Below are positions 26,881-39,983 of a stretch of DNA of 64,000 nt, piece after piece. A program made the translations under genes and the position numbers. The stretch's first letter is position 1; each line of letters begins with the position of its first letter. The stretch is from Oreocharis arfaki (lineage: Eukaryota > Chordata > Aves > Passeriformes > Paramythiidae), in assembly GCA_013398015.1 (NCBI GenBank), contig VZRR01004733.1, positions 160,516-224,515 of the forward strand. The letters run 5' to 3'. The notes beneath the pieces were generated by a model, which worked only from the letters and a program-made list of their open reading frames with translations, made no database searches and was not told the origin of the DNA.

Positions 26881-29800
26881 CACCTGTGGAAAATCATGTG
26901 TTTCAGCAGTTGTCTACACAGCTTGTAGAACAAAATGATGTTTCCCCATCTCCAGTAAATCACATGGGTTTACTTTGACAGTAATACATGATAAAATTAT
27001 AACATATAGCAATCCAAAGCTCATGAAGCCATGTTTTCCATTTTGAATGTCAAAAATTAGCTCTTGTCATACAGAAAAATATGAAACAACCGAAGTATTT
27101 AATTTTCTGTAACAATGTAGAATCTTTCCTACTGGCTGCACTAAGTGGAATCTACTATTTCTTTTCCTCATCCTGCCCTACTTCTTGCACTGTGAGTGGT
27201 TCATTAAATTGGGACAGAGAAGGAAGAGACCGTGGATAGGGCAAATGCAAAAGTTAATGCAACATTTTCTTCAGCTCTTAATACTGAAGAAAAAATGTTA
27301 CTATTGGATCTTTTATATGCTTAAATTCATAGTCATTCCTTTGCTGTGAAAAGTATGCTTTCATTGCCTTCCTTTTTAGTTGCAGTTGAAAAAATTCTCC
27401 CACTGCTCCTTCCTGAAAAAAACCCACACATTTTTCGCATAAAAATTCTGTCATGAATACTTCTATCTTGTCTAGCTCCAAAAATTTCCTCTCGGAAGTT
27501 TGATACTGTGAAATCCAGCAGTAACTTAGAATGAAATTATTTTCAGATTCATTATTACATTTATTTTCATTTTACATCGGTTTTCTTTACATTTGTCCTG
27601 AAATTTTTTACACACCTGTCTCCTTAGTGGTAACATGGAGCCCTGTGAATTAATTCAAATGTGACATATAGCTATTGTCAGTCCTTGCAACAATTGTAAG
27701 AAAATAGAACAAATTAATTAATTTTTTCTTACTCACATAGCAGCTGGCTAAACAGTAGATAGGATGTGAGATACTGTTTTAAACTAGCTTACATATTTAT
27801 CTTGCACAGCACTAGTTCTCTGCTAGTTAACTATGTAGTTTAAGCTAGTTACACAAGAAAGTCTGTTCAGGGAAGTGCTTCGACTTGTTTTCCTAAATGC
27901 TTATTTTTGGAGGGGGTAAGTGTTTTCTTTGGAAGCAAAAAAGCTTTTCTTTAGCTTAGACTATTAACTGTTCACTAAAGCTGCATGAGATGCATCCTAA
28001 CTCAGCAACTAACTGCAAATACACTGAGCTGATGAAAGCTCCCTTCCAGGAGCAACCAAAGTTATTCAGTACTTCATGTGAATCATGACATCAAACCACT
28101 TAGTCTGAGTGGGAATTCACAGTACATTCCAAATCTATATTTAAATTTTCTGCATCAGAAAGCTATCAAATATTCATTGCAGAAATGGCCTTGATAGGAT
28201 GTTGCTGCCCCTTAGCCTGCAGACTTCAAGCCAAGCCAGAACAGACATCCAGCCCACATTACCTTCATGGTAATTCAGCCCAGCACTTTGTATCAGACAA
28301 GGGGCTCTTACATAAAGCTCCTTCCATCGAAGGAGCTCCAACCGAAGAGGTCTTGAATTCCTACAGTATCTATTGGTGATGAAAAGGGCACAAAAACATT
28401 ACAATCTGCTATTTTGATAAAGAGCTGACTACAAACACTTTGCAACCTGCATTGTTCTGCTCTTTTGGAGCTGCTCATCAAACTGAAGAAAGTTGCTTAA
28501 ACCTCTGTTCAGGAGTAGTTAATATGATTAATTTAGATGTTGCAGTGTTTTTGGGGAAGACTTGGTGCAACTTCACTATGGACTCATAAATAGTGGCCAC
28601 AAATGCTTCAGGAAGTGATGTGTTTGGATACCTCTTTATCTGTATATACTCCTAAAAAAGTGCTTTCTAATTGCAAGAAAGTCCTTTCTTAAGCATGATG
28701 TCAATCAAGTTTGTGACTGAAAATACCACTCCCGAGGACAGAAATCTCTTGAATTTCTTGTCTGAACCTTAAATTTAAAAGCTCTCATGGTAAATAAGCA
28801 GAGAAAGGGTTTTATACATACTGCTGTTGTGTTCTGAAGGTCCTCTGAGTTTAAATGCTAGCAGACAATGAATAAATTCAGTTGCTTGTACTGAATCTTT
28901 ACTCTTGCTGAGAGCCATTGCTGTAGGCTTTGGAGCTATACACTGAAGTCTGCATTAGAATTGCTTGCAGCCTGTGGGTTTTGAAATGGTACCAGTTATT
29001 TTAACCTACGTGCCTGGACTAGTTACACTAGCAAGTTCTTCTGTGGTTAGGAATTCCCATGGGTAATTTGTGGTAGAAAAATGTGGATTCTATCTGCATG
29101 CTTACCTCAAGATATAATTTGTTTTAAACTTGAGAAATTCAGCAAAATATTTGGTTGCCTATTCATGCTAACACTAATACTGATAGTATTCTGAGAGAGA
29201 AATAAAGCACCTCGAGTTTGAACAACATTTAAAATGCTTTTGCTAAGGTAGTCCATAGATCTTTGTGTTAGCAAACAGTAAGCAATTTATTTCCTTTATC
29301 TTTATGTTATTTTGTACAGAAATAACAAAACTAAAACTTTTGAAGAGGTTTAATTACGAAAAATGCATCTCTTTTTGTATGTAAAACATTTTTCCTGTAC
29401 TGTTGATTTGGTGAAAAATCAGTAAAGCAGCATTTCTTATTCACAAATCAAGCAGACAAATTTTGAGGTTGAAATTCTCTATTTTTGCTTAGAATTTAAG
29501 GAATGTTAATTAATGGTAAAACTCATAATTTTAGATTTGAAACATAATTTCATGTGTTACTATATACTGATATATGTAAAAAACCCCCTTAAATGTGACA
29601 AATACATATGTTAACCTTGTGCATTCAATTTTTACTTTTACAAGTAAAGAAAAATAGATATAATTATAGGATTTAAAAAAATGTGATACAATAATAAGAT
29701 AGAATCAACTGCCTAACTGTAATATATACTAAAACTAGTAATATAGAGGAATGGAAGAAACAGTGGGTCACTAATACTTCTAAATGACATATGGTACAAA

Positions 29801-32800
29801 ATTTGCAGAAGTGTAAAAGTCGAGAAAAAGCTGAGATGTAAATCTCTGATTTCACTGTCTTTTCTAAAATAAAAACAGAAGAAGCAAGAGGGGAATGAGT
29901 GATATTTAAATGACCATGTAGGAAACCTTCAGAATACATGTAAATATTATATGGAAATCTTTGCAAAAAGTTTGTTGTGCTTTGCTCTCTGGCTTAAAAG
30001 CTGCACAAAACCTAACAAAACTTGTCATGATGTCAGATTTATTAATTACTGTGGATCTTTGCTTAGTAATGAAATAGTCTCTCTCCCTTTTAATTAAACT
30101 TCCAAAGTGTCTTTCTCTTTTTCTGCAGGTATTTTCTGCTCTCAGGTTATCAGACACATGGTAGCCAGAAAGTGAACCCATATAGGTGAACAGATTTCTA
30201 CCTTTGTAGTTTCAAAGCTGCAATCTCTTTATAACAAGGAAATATAACTTCTGAAAATTTTATACCCGCTTTTGAGTTCTGTTCATACTAAATATTATAT
30301 TCCAACATGGGCAGGTCCATTGATACTGACTAGTCATGTGCCTGAAAGAAATATTGCTCATTCCACTGTACACTTTTATACCCCTTTTCTTTAAATGCAT
30401 GGCGTGCTTTTTAGTGTGGTTGGCTAAGGAGACAACATATCCTATGGTGTCCCCTTGTTATTTTAATGCAGACATTAGTGTTCAGCTTAACATGTGCATC
30501 ATAGCAAATCTCGGCTGAGCAAGATAATTTACATAACACTGTCCCTGTTAGACGTAGCAGACTTCTTTTTTAAATGTATGAGAATTCTGAGTGCCTGTGT
30601 TCCCCAATTCTATACACTGTTTCAAGGAGCTATAATTAAGCAATATGAAGGCACTAATTAGAATAAGGAAAATTTTTCACCCTGATAACAGCATTCAAAC
30701 TGTTGTTATGGACTCTCTCAAAGGACATAAATGAGGAAACAGAGAATCTTCTATCAGCAATGCAACCTTAGTTTGCTTTCCTAAGAGAAAACACTCTAGT
30801 AAATGTCACATATAGTATTAGGAACAAAACACTCCAACGTAACTATGATAGTGGTTTAATTGCACTTTGGTATATATTGCTGTGCATTTGTTAGAAGTGG
30901 TTTGCTGAAAAATGTGTCTGATTTACTCCAAAGGGAAGGAAAAATGTTATGATATTTCCGATGAAAAATGTTTGTGGGCAGGCCAAAAATTTTTTAGATG
31001 CTTCAGTTACAAGACCAAGCAAAAAGAAAAGTTAGTTTTTCATTTATGGTGGTGTTAAAGTGAAAATTATTGAAGTATATTCAGTTAATGTGAAATGTTC
31101 ATTTTACTATTTTGTATTTAAAAAGTGTTTGAAATATGTGAAGTTTTAGCCCAGTTCTGAATAGGAACTTTTAAAAAATATTTGTATTATTCTTGGGATT
31201 GAAAAACTTTTTTCACAGACTTTTTCTAATTGGTCTTGATGTCTTGTAGGTTTTTTTCTTTTTTTTTTGCTGGGTATTGGTTGGGATTTTTTTGTGAGTT
31301 GGTGTAAAGAGGCATAACCCCAAAAAATTACATCAAGAGACAAGTCACTAAATCGCAAACCCACATCCATCAGTTGCTGGAAAATAGCAGACAGTTAAAC
31401 TGCTTCATTTCACTGTCACTGCTTCTACATTCCCAATTTTCTTTTTGGAATGGCTGAGAAAATTGATATAATCCTTGGCTCCCTCTCTGAATTGCTTCCT
31501 TAACTGACACCACACTATTACAGAGAAGCCGCAGGTTTTGTGGTGCTCTCTGCAGACTAACTCATGCATCACTGTTACCATTCAGCTGTTAGAAAACTCA
31601 ACTCCTCCACTATAAAAGTATATCATGCCCTTAAGTTTGAGTAACAGAAGATGATGATCTGCATCATTTGTTCAGAGAGATCAAACTCTATAATGTGTGA
31701 GGAAAACAGCTGAATAATCAGGAAGACTTCAATAGGAGCAACATATGCTCCTGGTGCTTCCTGCTGAGCCTGCTGAAATGGCTTAGTTACAGATGCCAGC
31801 TTTCTGTGGAAAAAACTCTTGCTGCAAAGGTGGGAAGTTCTAACCAATTCTGACAAATAGAGGATTATCATGTCTGAGCTGAAGAGTGGGAGACCACTTA
31901 CAAATTACTGTATTTTACTTGTGATCGGGATTGGCCCACAGAAACAATCAATTGAACACAATATTTGACTTTCTTTGCTTCCAAATGCAGCTTAAGTAAA
32001 ACTGTTTTGAGAGCCAAATAATGGGCATAAATAATCTAGCAGTGAGTAAAAACTGTGAATTGCAACTATGAACTGAAAAAATTTTACTAGATATCCAAAA
32101 TCCAGACTTGTCAAACCATACGTTTGTAAAAATACCCCAACTGTTGCAGAGATGCACCAACTATCTTTGAGCAGAAATTCTGCACAAGTGTGTATAAAAA
32201 AAGGCAGATAAAGAAAAGCAAATGGAATAAAAGCTGTTCATGAGAAACCACTCTAAGACCACTGTAATTTTTTCTCCCCTCTTCTACATTACTTGTCCTC
32301 CCACCATTATCCCAGAAAGATTTCTACCCTTATTCAAAGCACAGTCCATAAAAGATTTGTTTCCCAGCACATATAAGAGGGGACAAGGTCTCAAAAGACC
32401 ACAAAGATTGTGGAAAGGAGGGAGGAATACAGGCTCTAGGTAAAGGATCTTCCCTTGCCAGTGACAAATCCACATTTAAGAGATTCTTGGCCTTCCTTGT
32501 CATGCTAAGCCAACTGTTCTCACTGGCTGAAGGATAAGACATACCAGTCTGATATTTTGTTTTGTTCTGGATTTTTTTTAACCTTTTACTTTTCCTGATA
32601 AATACTGATTTTGACCAAGGTTACCAACTGTAAGGGTAAGATACATAAATCAAACAATAGCCAACATAGGGATGTGTGGTTCAAAATAGTAGAAAGGATA
32701 ATCTATAGCTGGCAGTTGAGTTTTTAAAGCTGACATAGAATATGCCCATTTTTATTATTAGTCCATTAATATTATTCCATTGCTAGATGTATCAATAATC

Positions 32801-34517
32801 ACATAGAAAAACCACAAGTATGACATTTTTAGGTCAGTAAAACAAAGGATCTAGCTATAACAGATGATGATGAAGAAATAATTTCCATTCTAAGTGAAAG
32901 ACACATTGCAACAAGTGAAAATTTTTAAAAAGAAAATTTATATAATTTCTACCCAAGAGTTTTGAGAGAGGAAAGTTGGACGTTTTCTGAGTTTTTAACT
33001 TTGATTTTTATAAGATTTTGAGAAATAGTACCTCAAAACAATGGAAGAAAGCTTAGGGTGAGCCAATATTTGAACTGAGAATGATAAGTGAACAGTCCAC
33101 TTTAATTCCAATCAGTTCTAAAAGCTGAAAAAACAGTAATGAACGAGATTGATGAAGAAAAAATGGCCATTGACTAGAGGTTAGGAGACAATACCTTGAA
33201 GCATCCTATTTCCTATATGAAGCTCTATCTTTGTGTTCATAGTGTCTTAGCAGTATTTTTCTAACCTTGAAACATGAAGATTTGATGATTATTTTATAAA
33301 TATTAGGATCTTATTCCCACCTACACTGCATCCCTATACCAGCTATCTCTACTTTTCTGAACCATGGAGCCTTTCTTCAGTCTCTTAAAGCTCCCTAGTA
33401 TCCAAAACCTTTCTCAAACCTCTCATCATCACAATTTTAAGCTCTAACCAGCAGTTGTATACAAGGTCCTTGACTTCAGCCTTTTGTCTTCAAGTAACGT
33501 AAATTAAGATTTAACTAGATATGTGGGATGGAATATAAAAAATATTGAAATAATCATGAAAGATAAAGTAGGCTGCATTTTTACATAAACTGCTTTCGAT
33601 AATCTGAATGGAAATAGAAAGATTTGTGAAACAGAAGGGATGGGATTGCTCTGAAATGTTAGGAGAACTAATGATTTCCAGAAACAGGGCAGTTAAATAA
33701 AAGGTATCATTTTCCCTCTATGTCACAAGTTACAAAACACATATCTATTTGCTTTATTTAGAATTTTTTTATATTCTTAAGAGAAAAATCGCTAGGAACT
33801 TAGCTCTGAAGTTTTCCTATTGTCATGGACTTACATGTGTGCGGCAGTTATTTCTACATGTGCTTTAAGATTATCATTAAGAATAAGTTTTCTAAAACTT
33901 GGATGAATTGTGCAAATTTTATCACCAAGCAGAGTATTGCCCTACTGGTGAGATCAGCAACTTAAGTTTTGATTGTTTAAGATAGTGGTGTTTTTTTCTC
34001 AGGCAATATCATCACCCATGTATGAATTCATCAACTTAGCTATCTTACATTAATCTTTATTTACTTACTTCATGCTTTTAAATTTATAATGAAGATACAT
34101 TTTAATTTATTGTTGTAAAGGCCTAATTTATCTTATGTTCTCTGAAGTCTCTTGATTCCCAATTCATACCCATGGAACTGACGATATCACCTTCACCTTT
34201 TCCCCCCCTCAGACTAGTAGCCTCAGTCACACCCCTATCCACCTAATCCATGTCTCACCTTCCTACTGTTATGCTCCTTGTCTTTCCCTGTCATAGCTGA
34301 GGTACACCATTCTGAGCAGGATACACAACTTTTCCTGCAGCATAAGAAATACAGGATGAAAAGGGGAAATGATGAGCAAGTATGGAGGCAGTACCTCCAG
34401 CAACAGCCCAGATTGTCACTCTTGCTCAGGAGGTGCAAGAGTACATGTAGCAATTCTTTCGTGTTTACAGGCTTATAGGATCATTCCTGTGGCTTGCTTT
34501 AGTGTTCCCAAAAGAGA

Positions 34518-34554
34518 TTTCAAATGGATTCAATCCATTTCAAATGGATTGAAT
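34518..34554. repeat. Near-perfect hairpin plus direct repeat
   Basis: ATTCAATCCATTT (34528-34540) is followed by one base and then its exact complement AAATGGATTGAAT (34542-34554), giving 13-bp arms. The ATTTCAAATGGATT segment also occurs twice (from 34518 and from 34538), so direct and inverted copies overlap. Confidence 0.95.
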
Positions 34555-35840
34555 GGCTGACACTTCCGGGGCTAGTGTCATTGCTCTCCTAGATCCTCTC
34601 AAGCCCAAGATGATAGCATTAGTACTTGTGTCTAAGTACTTTCTTCATTGGCTGGGGAAAGCCTTGACATCCTGCTGATGTCAGGTTTGCACTTTTCAAC
34701 AGCTGGATTGGGAGACCTGCTGAAAACATGGCACATTTCCCTGGATTTCTGTTGTTTTGGAGATAAGGAAGAGATGGTCAGGAACTGGTGAGCCCAGTTC
34801 TTGTCTCAGTTCTTGACACACTGTCAGACCATGGGTCTGACAAGTGCAGGTTCAAGAACTGAGTATATCTTCTCGCTCTTTTTGATGACATCGCCTAAGC
34901 AATTTTTCCAGAGGAAAAATAATCTGGAAATGGTGTAGGATCTATCATCTGCAGGATGATAAGGGATCATTAAGAAAGCATTGAAACATTTATTTTATGA
35001 GATAAAAATTTTTATGTTCCTTCAAGTCACCAATGTGTGTAGAAACATGCCTTATAGAGCTGAGAGTCAAGCTATAAATGAAAAAAATTATTGTTTGGCA
35101 TACAAGTCTGAAGAAAAATTATAATCATGTCTTCCAATCAAGTAATATCTGTATGAGCTGACCATATTTATGGCTTAGACAATATCCATAATTTTATTGC
35201 TCTACATTAACATTTATTTAGAGCAGTACGGTGTAATTTAAGTTGATGAGTTCTTGTCATCTTTATAAATGGTTAGTTTAGATGTGTGAGAATTCCAGAA
35301 AGAGAAAATGAAAGAAAGAGCACATAATCCAATTTGCTGTGTTTTTCAGTTGTGCAAAGCACAAACTCCTCTTGCCTATTGCCTTCTGGGTTTGACTGAC
35401 TTAAATGTGATAATTCTGTATCGTTCCTTACCTCTTTGTATGTATAAAAACACATTCAGTCCCTATAAATGAGTTTTTCCCTCTGTAATTTATATGATAC
35501 ATTAGTTTATAGTAACATATCTGTGAAGAGTAAAGGTAAAATCTTATGCCATAGAACAAATTTATGTAAAAATGTTTTATATGCATTTAAACTACAGTGT
35601 AACACAGGAAAGAATAATTTTTTTCCCTCTTTAAAATCTGTACCACTTAGTACAATGTACTTGCTTAAGAGTTTGCAACCTTTAGTGTTTTATGACTTAG
35701 AATTTATTACAAAAAATGATTCCACTCTGCTTCCCACCAACCTCCCACCCCTCATCATACATATATATCCATTTATGTGATGGGAATTATATTTATCTTG
35801 GCAATAAAAGTGGATCTTCTTTTAACTCCTCCTGTCCTGA

Positions 35841-35896
35841 CCTGTTTAGAGAATCCTGTTTAGAGAATCCTGTTTAGAGAATCCTGTTTAGAGAAT
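35841..35896. repeat. Tandem repeat, 14 bp x 4, perfect
   Basis: Unit CCTGTTTAGAGAAT repeats four times without a mismatch (starts 35841, 35855, 35869, 35883). The perfect copies suggest recent expansion. It lies about 1.9 kb upstream of the exon, in intron. Confidence 0.97.
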
Positions 35897-36691
35897 GTGG
35901 AAGCTCTCAGAGTGCATACAGGTTACTGACTGCTCTATGTCTGCAACAGCTCTGTAAACACTTTCTTTCACCTGTAGTCCCACATTCCTTAACAAGGCAG
36001 GAACAATTAAAGTGGAGAGCAGGAGCTCTACCTATCATTTCCTGTTGGAAGGTAGTTCCCAAATGAAATAAGCTAGTAGATATGTAAACTAATTAAGCTT
36101 CGTGTTTTCCATCCTACATGTCTTCTTTTATGTCTAGGCAATGCACTGCAGCTAATTGTGTAATTTTCAGCATGTTCAAGGAAAGGTTTTTCCTGTTTAT
36201 TTATTTGCAGTAGAGTTGCATTATTCACCAATTATTTGTAATTCATTAGAGGGCATGTCTTAAAAAGTGTCTGTAAAGCTACTTTTACAAATCACAAAAA
36301 TTATCTCTGCCTTCCTCTCCAAATGGTTTTTAGCTTTTCAAGAAGTAGTGATTTTATTTTTTTAACTAATCCCTGAGGAGAAATAAAAGCACACCATGAT
36401 TTTTCAAGGCTATCTATCGCGTCCAGTGCTCAGGGTGTTTAAAGCACAAACCACTACTGTTTGTCAGATTACAGATTTGTTCATATGTTATCACTGTCAT
36501 GCAAGATGGTGGTACTGAAGTGCAGTAGGCAAACAGAAGAAAGGCTGCTGAGTATGCTCCCCAGCTTTTTTCCCTTGTCAAATGGGCTTGCATACTTGGT
36601 CTAAAGAAAGATCTTGGATAAACCATGTACTTTTATAAACTTGGGTTCAGCAAAATTGATGTCTTGAACTGATTAAATCCTGTGTTTAGAT

Positions 36692-36722
36692 ATAAAAAAT
36701 AAAAAATAAAAAATAAAAATAA
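36692..36722. repeat. (AAAAAAT)n A-rich repeat
   Basis: About four copies of a 6-7 bp A-rich unit ending in T, with slight length variation. Confidence 0.92.
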
Positions 36723-37716
36723 GAGGGTTAATTTTTTTAAAAAAATGATGCATAAACTTTTGTCTCATTTCTAAATAACCTTAAATAATATGACTGGATT
36801 ATTTTCAAATTTAATGAGTTGATAGCCTGGTAGATAACCTAGGTGTCTATTCTTCTGTTCACTGAGGCAAGAGAAACTTGACAGTAGATTTCAGCAGGGC
36901 AAATTTCACATCAAGATTTGTAGATCGCTTTCTCCCTGGAAAATGAAGGTTTGAGGCTTTAAAATCAGCATCTGAATTTCTGTATAGGACATGGGATTTC
37001 ATGTTGATTCTTTACTTAAAAAATAGTTTTTCTGAGCTTTATTTTTAACAATTCCACTTAGTGGAATAGGTGATTCCAATCAGCTATTAATGTAAAGCTT
37101 CCCTTGTACTTGAACATAGATGATAAAGTTGGGCAATTCATGCAGAATAAAAATTGTATAATGTATTGATTTGCTCTGTGTTCCCTCTGAAGGATAAATG
37201 TCCCTGTAGGAAACAGCAAAGAGTACATGGTTCTCAATGTGAAGCATAATTTACTAGTAAATATAGGAAAATGTCTTAGAATAAGCACTTTTCACTTTGG
37301 AGACAGATGGTCACATCACTTGGCAAGCATTCAGCTTTTTTCCCTGGGATGTTTAAATAATGTTTCTCAAACAATAGACAGGGATAAAAATCAAGATAGC
37401 TTTAAATTTATCTAAAACAGAATGGCAGGCTGCTCTAGAACTGTCCTATAAATAACAGTAAACAACTGTTGAATGAAAAATCAATAAGGTGGAAAGAGAA
37501 TTTTTCTACTGGACTGGAGAAATACATATATCTATATATCTTCTTATTGTAATGAAATGTTCTGTCCTCTTTCCTAGCCCAGAAATCAACATACTGTTTA
37601 CATACCTGGTACAGTGTACAATGATTAGAGGCAAAACCAGATGGCCATATTTTTCCTTGTCTTGTTTATTTAGGTGATGGATAGATAAATCCTGCCTTTA
37701 CCTGTCAATCCAGCTG

Positions 37717-37742
37717 TAATTATTTATGTTAATTATTTATGT
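37717..37742. repeat. 13-bp tandem duplication upstream of exon
   Basis: TAATTATTTATGT occurs twice in direct succession, ending about 80 bp before the GRM8 exon and outside the polypyrimidine tract. Confidence 0.95.
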
Positions 37743-37795
37743 GAATTTTTGCACGAGTGCCCATGCAGGCACACACTTGTGCACACACAAATAGA

Positions 37796-37822
37796 AGTAA
37801 ACTCTTTCTCTTTCTTCCATAG
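37796..37822 (+). other. Splice acceptor, polypyrimidine tract and possible branch point
   Basis: A pyrimidine-rich run (ctctttctctttcttcc) leads into CATAG, with the AG at 37821-37822 directly before the GRM8 exon. A possible branch-point adenine lies in AGTAAAC at about 37799, roughly 23 nt from the exon. The AG fixes the exon start, and the reading frame agrees with the receptor family. Confidence 0.9.
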
Positions 37823-38023
37823 GCTTAGAAAGAATTGCGAGAGATTCAGCCTATGAACAAGAAGGAAAAGTTCAGTTTGTCATTGATGCAGTGTATTCCA
37901 TGGCCTATGCCCTGCACAACATGCATAAAGATCTCTGTCCTGGGTATATTGGTCTGTGCCCAAGGATGAGCACAACTGATGGTAAAGAACTACTTAGCTA
38001 CATCCGGGCAGTAAACTTTAATG
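37823..38023 (+). CDS. GRM8: Internal exon of metabotropic glutamate receptor 8 (partial gene)
   Basis: This exon encodes part of the extracellular Venus-flytrap domain of a class C G-protein-coupled receptor. Group III mGluRs are presynaptic Gi/o-coupled glutamate receptors at the plasma membrane. Reading starts after two bases that finish a split Gly codon and runs 66 codons without a stop (first whole codon Leu at 37825), ending with one base of another split Gly codon. The peptide opens LERIARDSAYEQEGKVQF and later carries NMHKDLCPGYIGLCPRMS. Lys15 (37867-37869) aligns with the glutamate-binding lysine known as K409 in mGluR1 and K405 in mGluR4. Cys38 and Cys45 (37936, 37957) align with the conserved short-loop disulfide of lobe 2. 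From memory, GRM4 and GRM7 differ clearly in the PGYIGLCPRMS segment, so GRM8 is the best match. Length is 201 bp with phase 1 at both ends, so skipping would keep the frame. No frameshift or damage is seen. This is one internal exon of a protein of about 900 residues. Confidence 0.95.
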
Positions 38024-38029
38024 GTAAGT
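38021..38029 (+). other. Splice donor ATG|GTAAGT
   Basis: The exon ends at 38023 and the intron begins GTAAGT, a full consensus match to U1 at positions +1 to +6. The split leaves one base of a Gly codon, which fits the family sequence continuing NFNG. Confidence 0.92.
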
Positions 38030-38197
38030 TTCATGTACTCTTTTTTTGCCCCTCTCTTCTTTAAGTGTGCCATAAGTGACAAGTTGGGTTTTATTTTTTA
38101 TACAGGATACTTTAGGCACAGTGGAAAACAGGATTAGAAGCAGTTCTCATTTAATCAGAACTGTGAGTTTTTCCACCTGCTCTGAAACCTCCAATGT

Positions 38198-38227
38198 ATT
38201 TTTCATCTTAACATTTTTCATCTTAAC
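38198..38227. repeat. 15-bp tandem duplication downstream of exon
   Basis: ATTTTTCATCTTAAC occurs twice in direct succession, starting 175 bp after the exon. Confidence 0.95.
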
Positions 38228-39983
38228 ATTAAGCTGCTCCCAAAAGGGGCAGATGTTAAAAATATGAATCTGTCGATCAAAATATTCCAGTGAAAAGCTG
38301 CTATTATGGAAACAAATTGAGGACTCGTGCAGTCTTATTGACAGATTAAAATCATTTGATGGTGGTTGCTTGTGTGTTTGCAAGAGAATGAATTTAAAAA
38401 AATACCCTTTTGAAAATCTCCTTCTTCTGAAATTGATTAGTAATTCCCTTACATAAGCAAATAGTGAAATTACTTTCAATTTACATATTTAAATTTCAAT
38501 TAAAACACTCACTAGAAGTTCCAGCTTCTTTTCCATTTCATTGTTTTTGACTCAGTAATTTAGTGAGCTTTAACACAGCTACAATATATATTTTTAAACA
38601 ACACTACATAATATTGTATGGAGCTGGGATCTGCCTGCTGGGAAAACACAGTTACAGGTGCTTATGCTGTTAATAGTAGAGGCCAATAATGAACAGGATT
38701 AATTTATGAATGTAGATTTGAAATGTGTAGAACATACTAGATGGTGAAATAAAGTTGCCAAAAATCTAAATTATTTCATTAGAAGTCATAATTATTATAG
38801 ACAATATTTGCCATTATTTTACAAAGAAATAGAGTGATGTACTTTGCTCTGTTTTGGTTGGGGTTTTTTTCCTTATTTGGTGTTTATTCATGTACTACAG
38901 GTGGCTTCTAACTATGCAGAGAGAAGTGCTCTCTATTACGATTTATTCTAATGACCTCAGCTGCAAGCACTTTTGAAAAAAGCACAAGGTCATTTTGGAT
39001 TTAACTTCTGAGTGGAAGCTTTTTTTGCTTTAGGTAATACACCAGACCATTTGCTTCATACAGATGTTGGCTACAGTTCACAGTTTTTTCTTCCTATGCA
39101 ATTTTCATGAAAAGGGAATTCCTGTCTCCAGGAATATAACCTTATAAGGAGTCTAAATGACTCTAGTGATTTTAAAGAACACCTGGAACATAGTATGTTG
39201 CTGGCAAATGGGAAATATTGTGATGATTACAAAGGTAGGCAGCATATTGTAAGGCTTGCAGTGATAATTACCTACATTTCCAAGTCGATGTTTTTCTGAG
39301 TCTGTGTTGTTAAAGCACAAAGTGATCTATTTTCATTTGGTGAGCATGAAAGTCTAGCATAATAAGATAAGATGTACATTTTATATGAAAGCTTTCTCTC
39401 CCTAGAGAATCGTATTTCATCAATACCTGTCAGGATCTCTGTTGCTGACTCTAAGTATGGCAAAAAAGGGAGATTAAAGCATTTTGGACAAAAACGAAAG
39501 TGTATTTGATTTTGAAATAGTGATTTACTGAAAGAGAGGGAAAAAAAGAAGAAAGAAAAAGAAACTTTTTTTGAGGTTAACTTCCTGTCCCATGGGATAT
39601 GTTAAGTGCTCCCTATACTATGCTAGTCCACAATACGTACTGGTGTACCAATTTTTTGGGGGTGTTATATGCCCAAATATTTTATTTTCTTAGTCATGCA
39701 TTCGGAGGCATAAGCAGAGGATGGTCTTAAACATTCTGCCTTTTCCTATTAATCCAAAATTCCTGTTCTTCAGGACAGCACTACTGCTGTGTCTGACAGA
39801 GGCGAGTATTTACAGAGGTTACAAGACCTCCTGTGCTGGGAGTAAACAGTAATGCTGCGTGTCAGTTTTGATGTGCATTCTAGCCTCAATCATTAACAAT
39901 GTTGTGTATTAAAAATTAACTGATACATGAAATGAAAGTGCTGAGTTTCTTAGCCATTCGAGATACCATTTTTCTACCCTAGT

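Larger units (their letters stand above)
1..37822 (+). other. GRM8: GRM8 intron upstream of the exon (5' end outside window)
   Basis: No coding exon, RNA gene, CpG island or promoter was recognised here. ORFs are short (about 110 codons or fewer), on both strands, and show no recognisable family. The sequence is AT-rich, with CR1 fragments, microsatellites and short tandem duplications listed separately. Long stretches between those items (for example 600-2450, 3700-6700, 11900-17100, 18000-22380, 27000-34500) show nothing beyond AT-rich intronic sequence. The preceding coding exon, which should end in a Cys-Thr-Gly context, was not seen. Confidence 0.85.

Noticed and set aside
38076..38479. 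ORFs on both strands just downstream of the exon, including 110 codons on the minus strand
   Set aside because: No family resemblance, low-complexity content, and a tandem duplication inside. They look like chance intronic ORFs.
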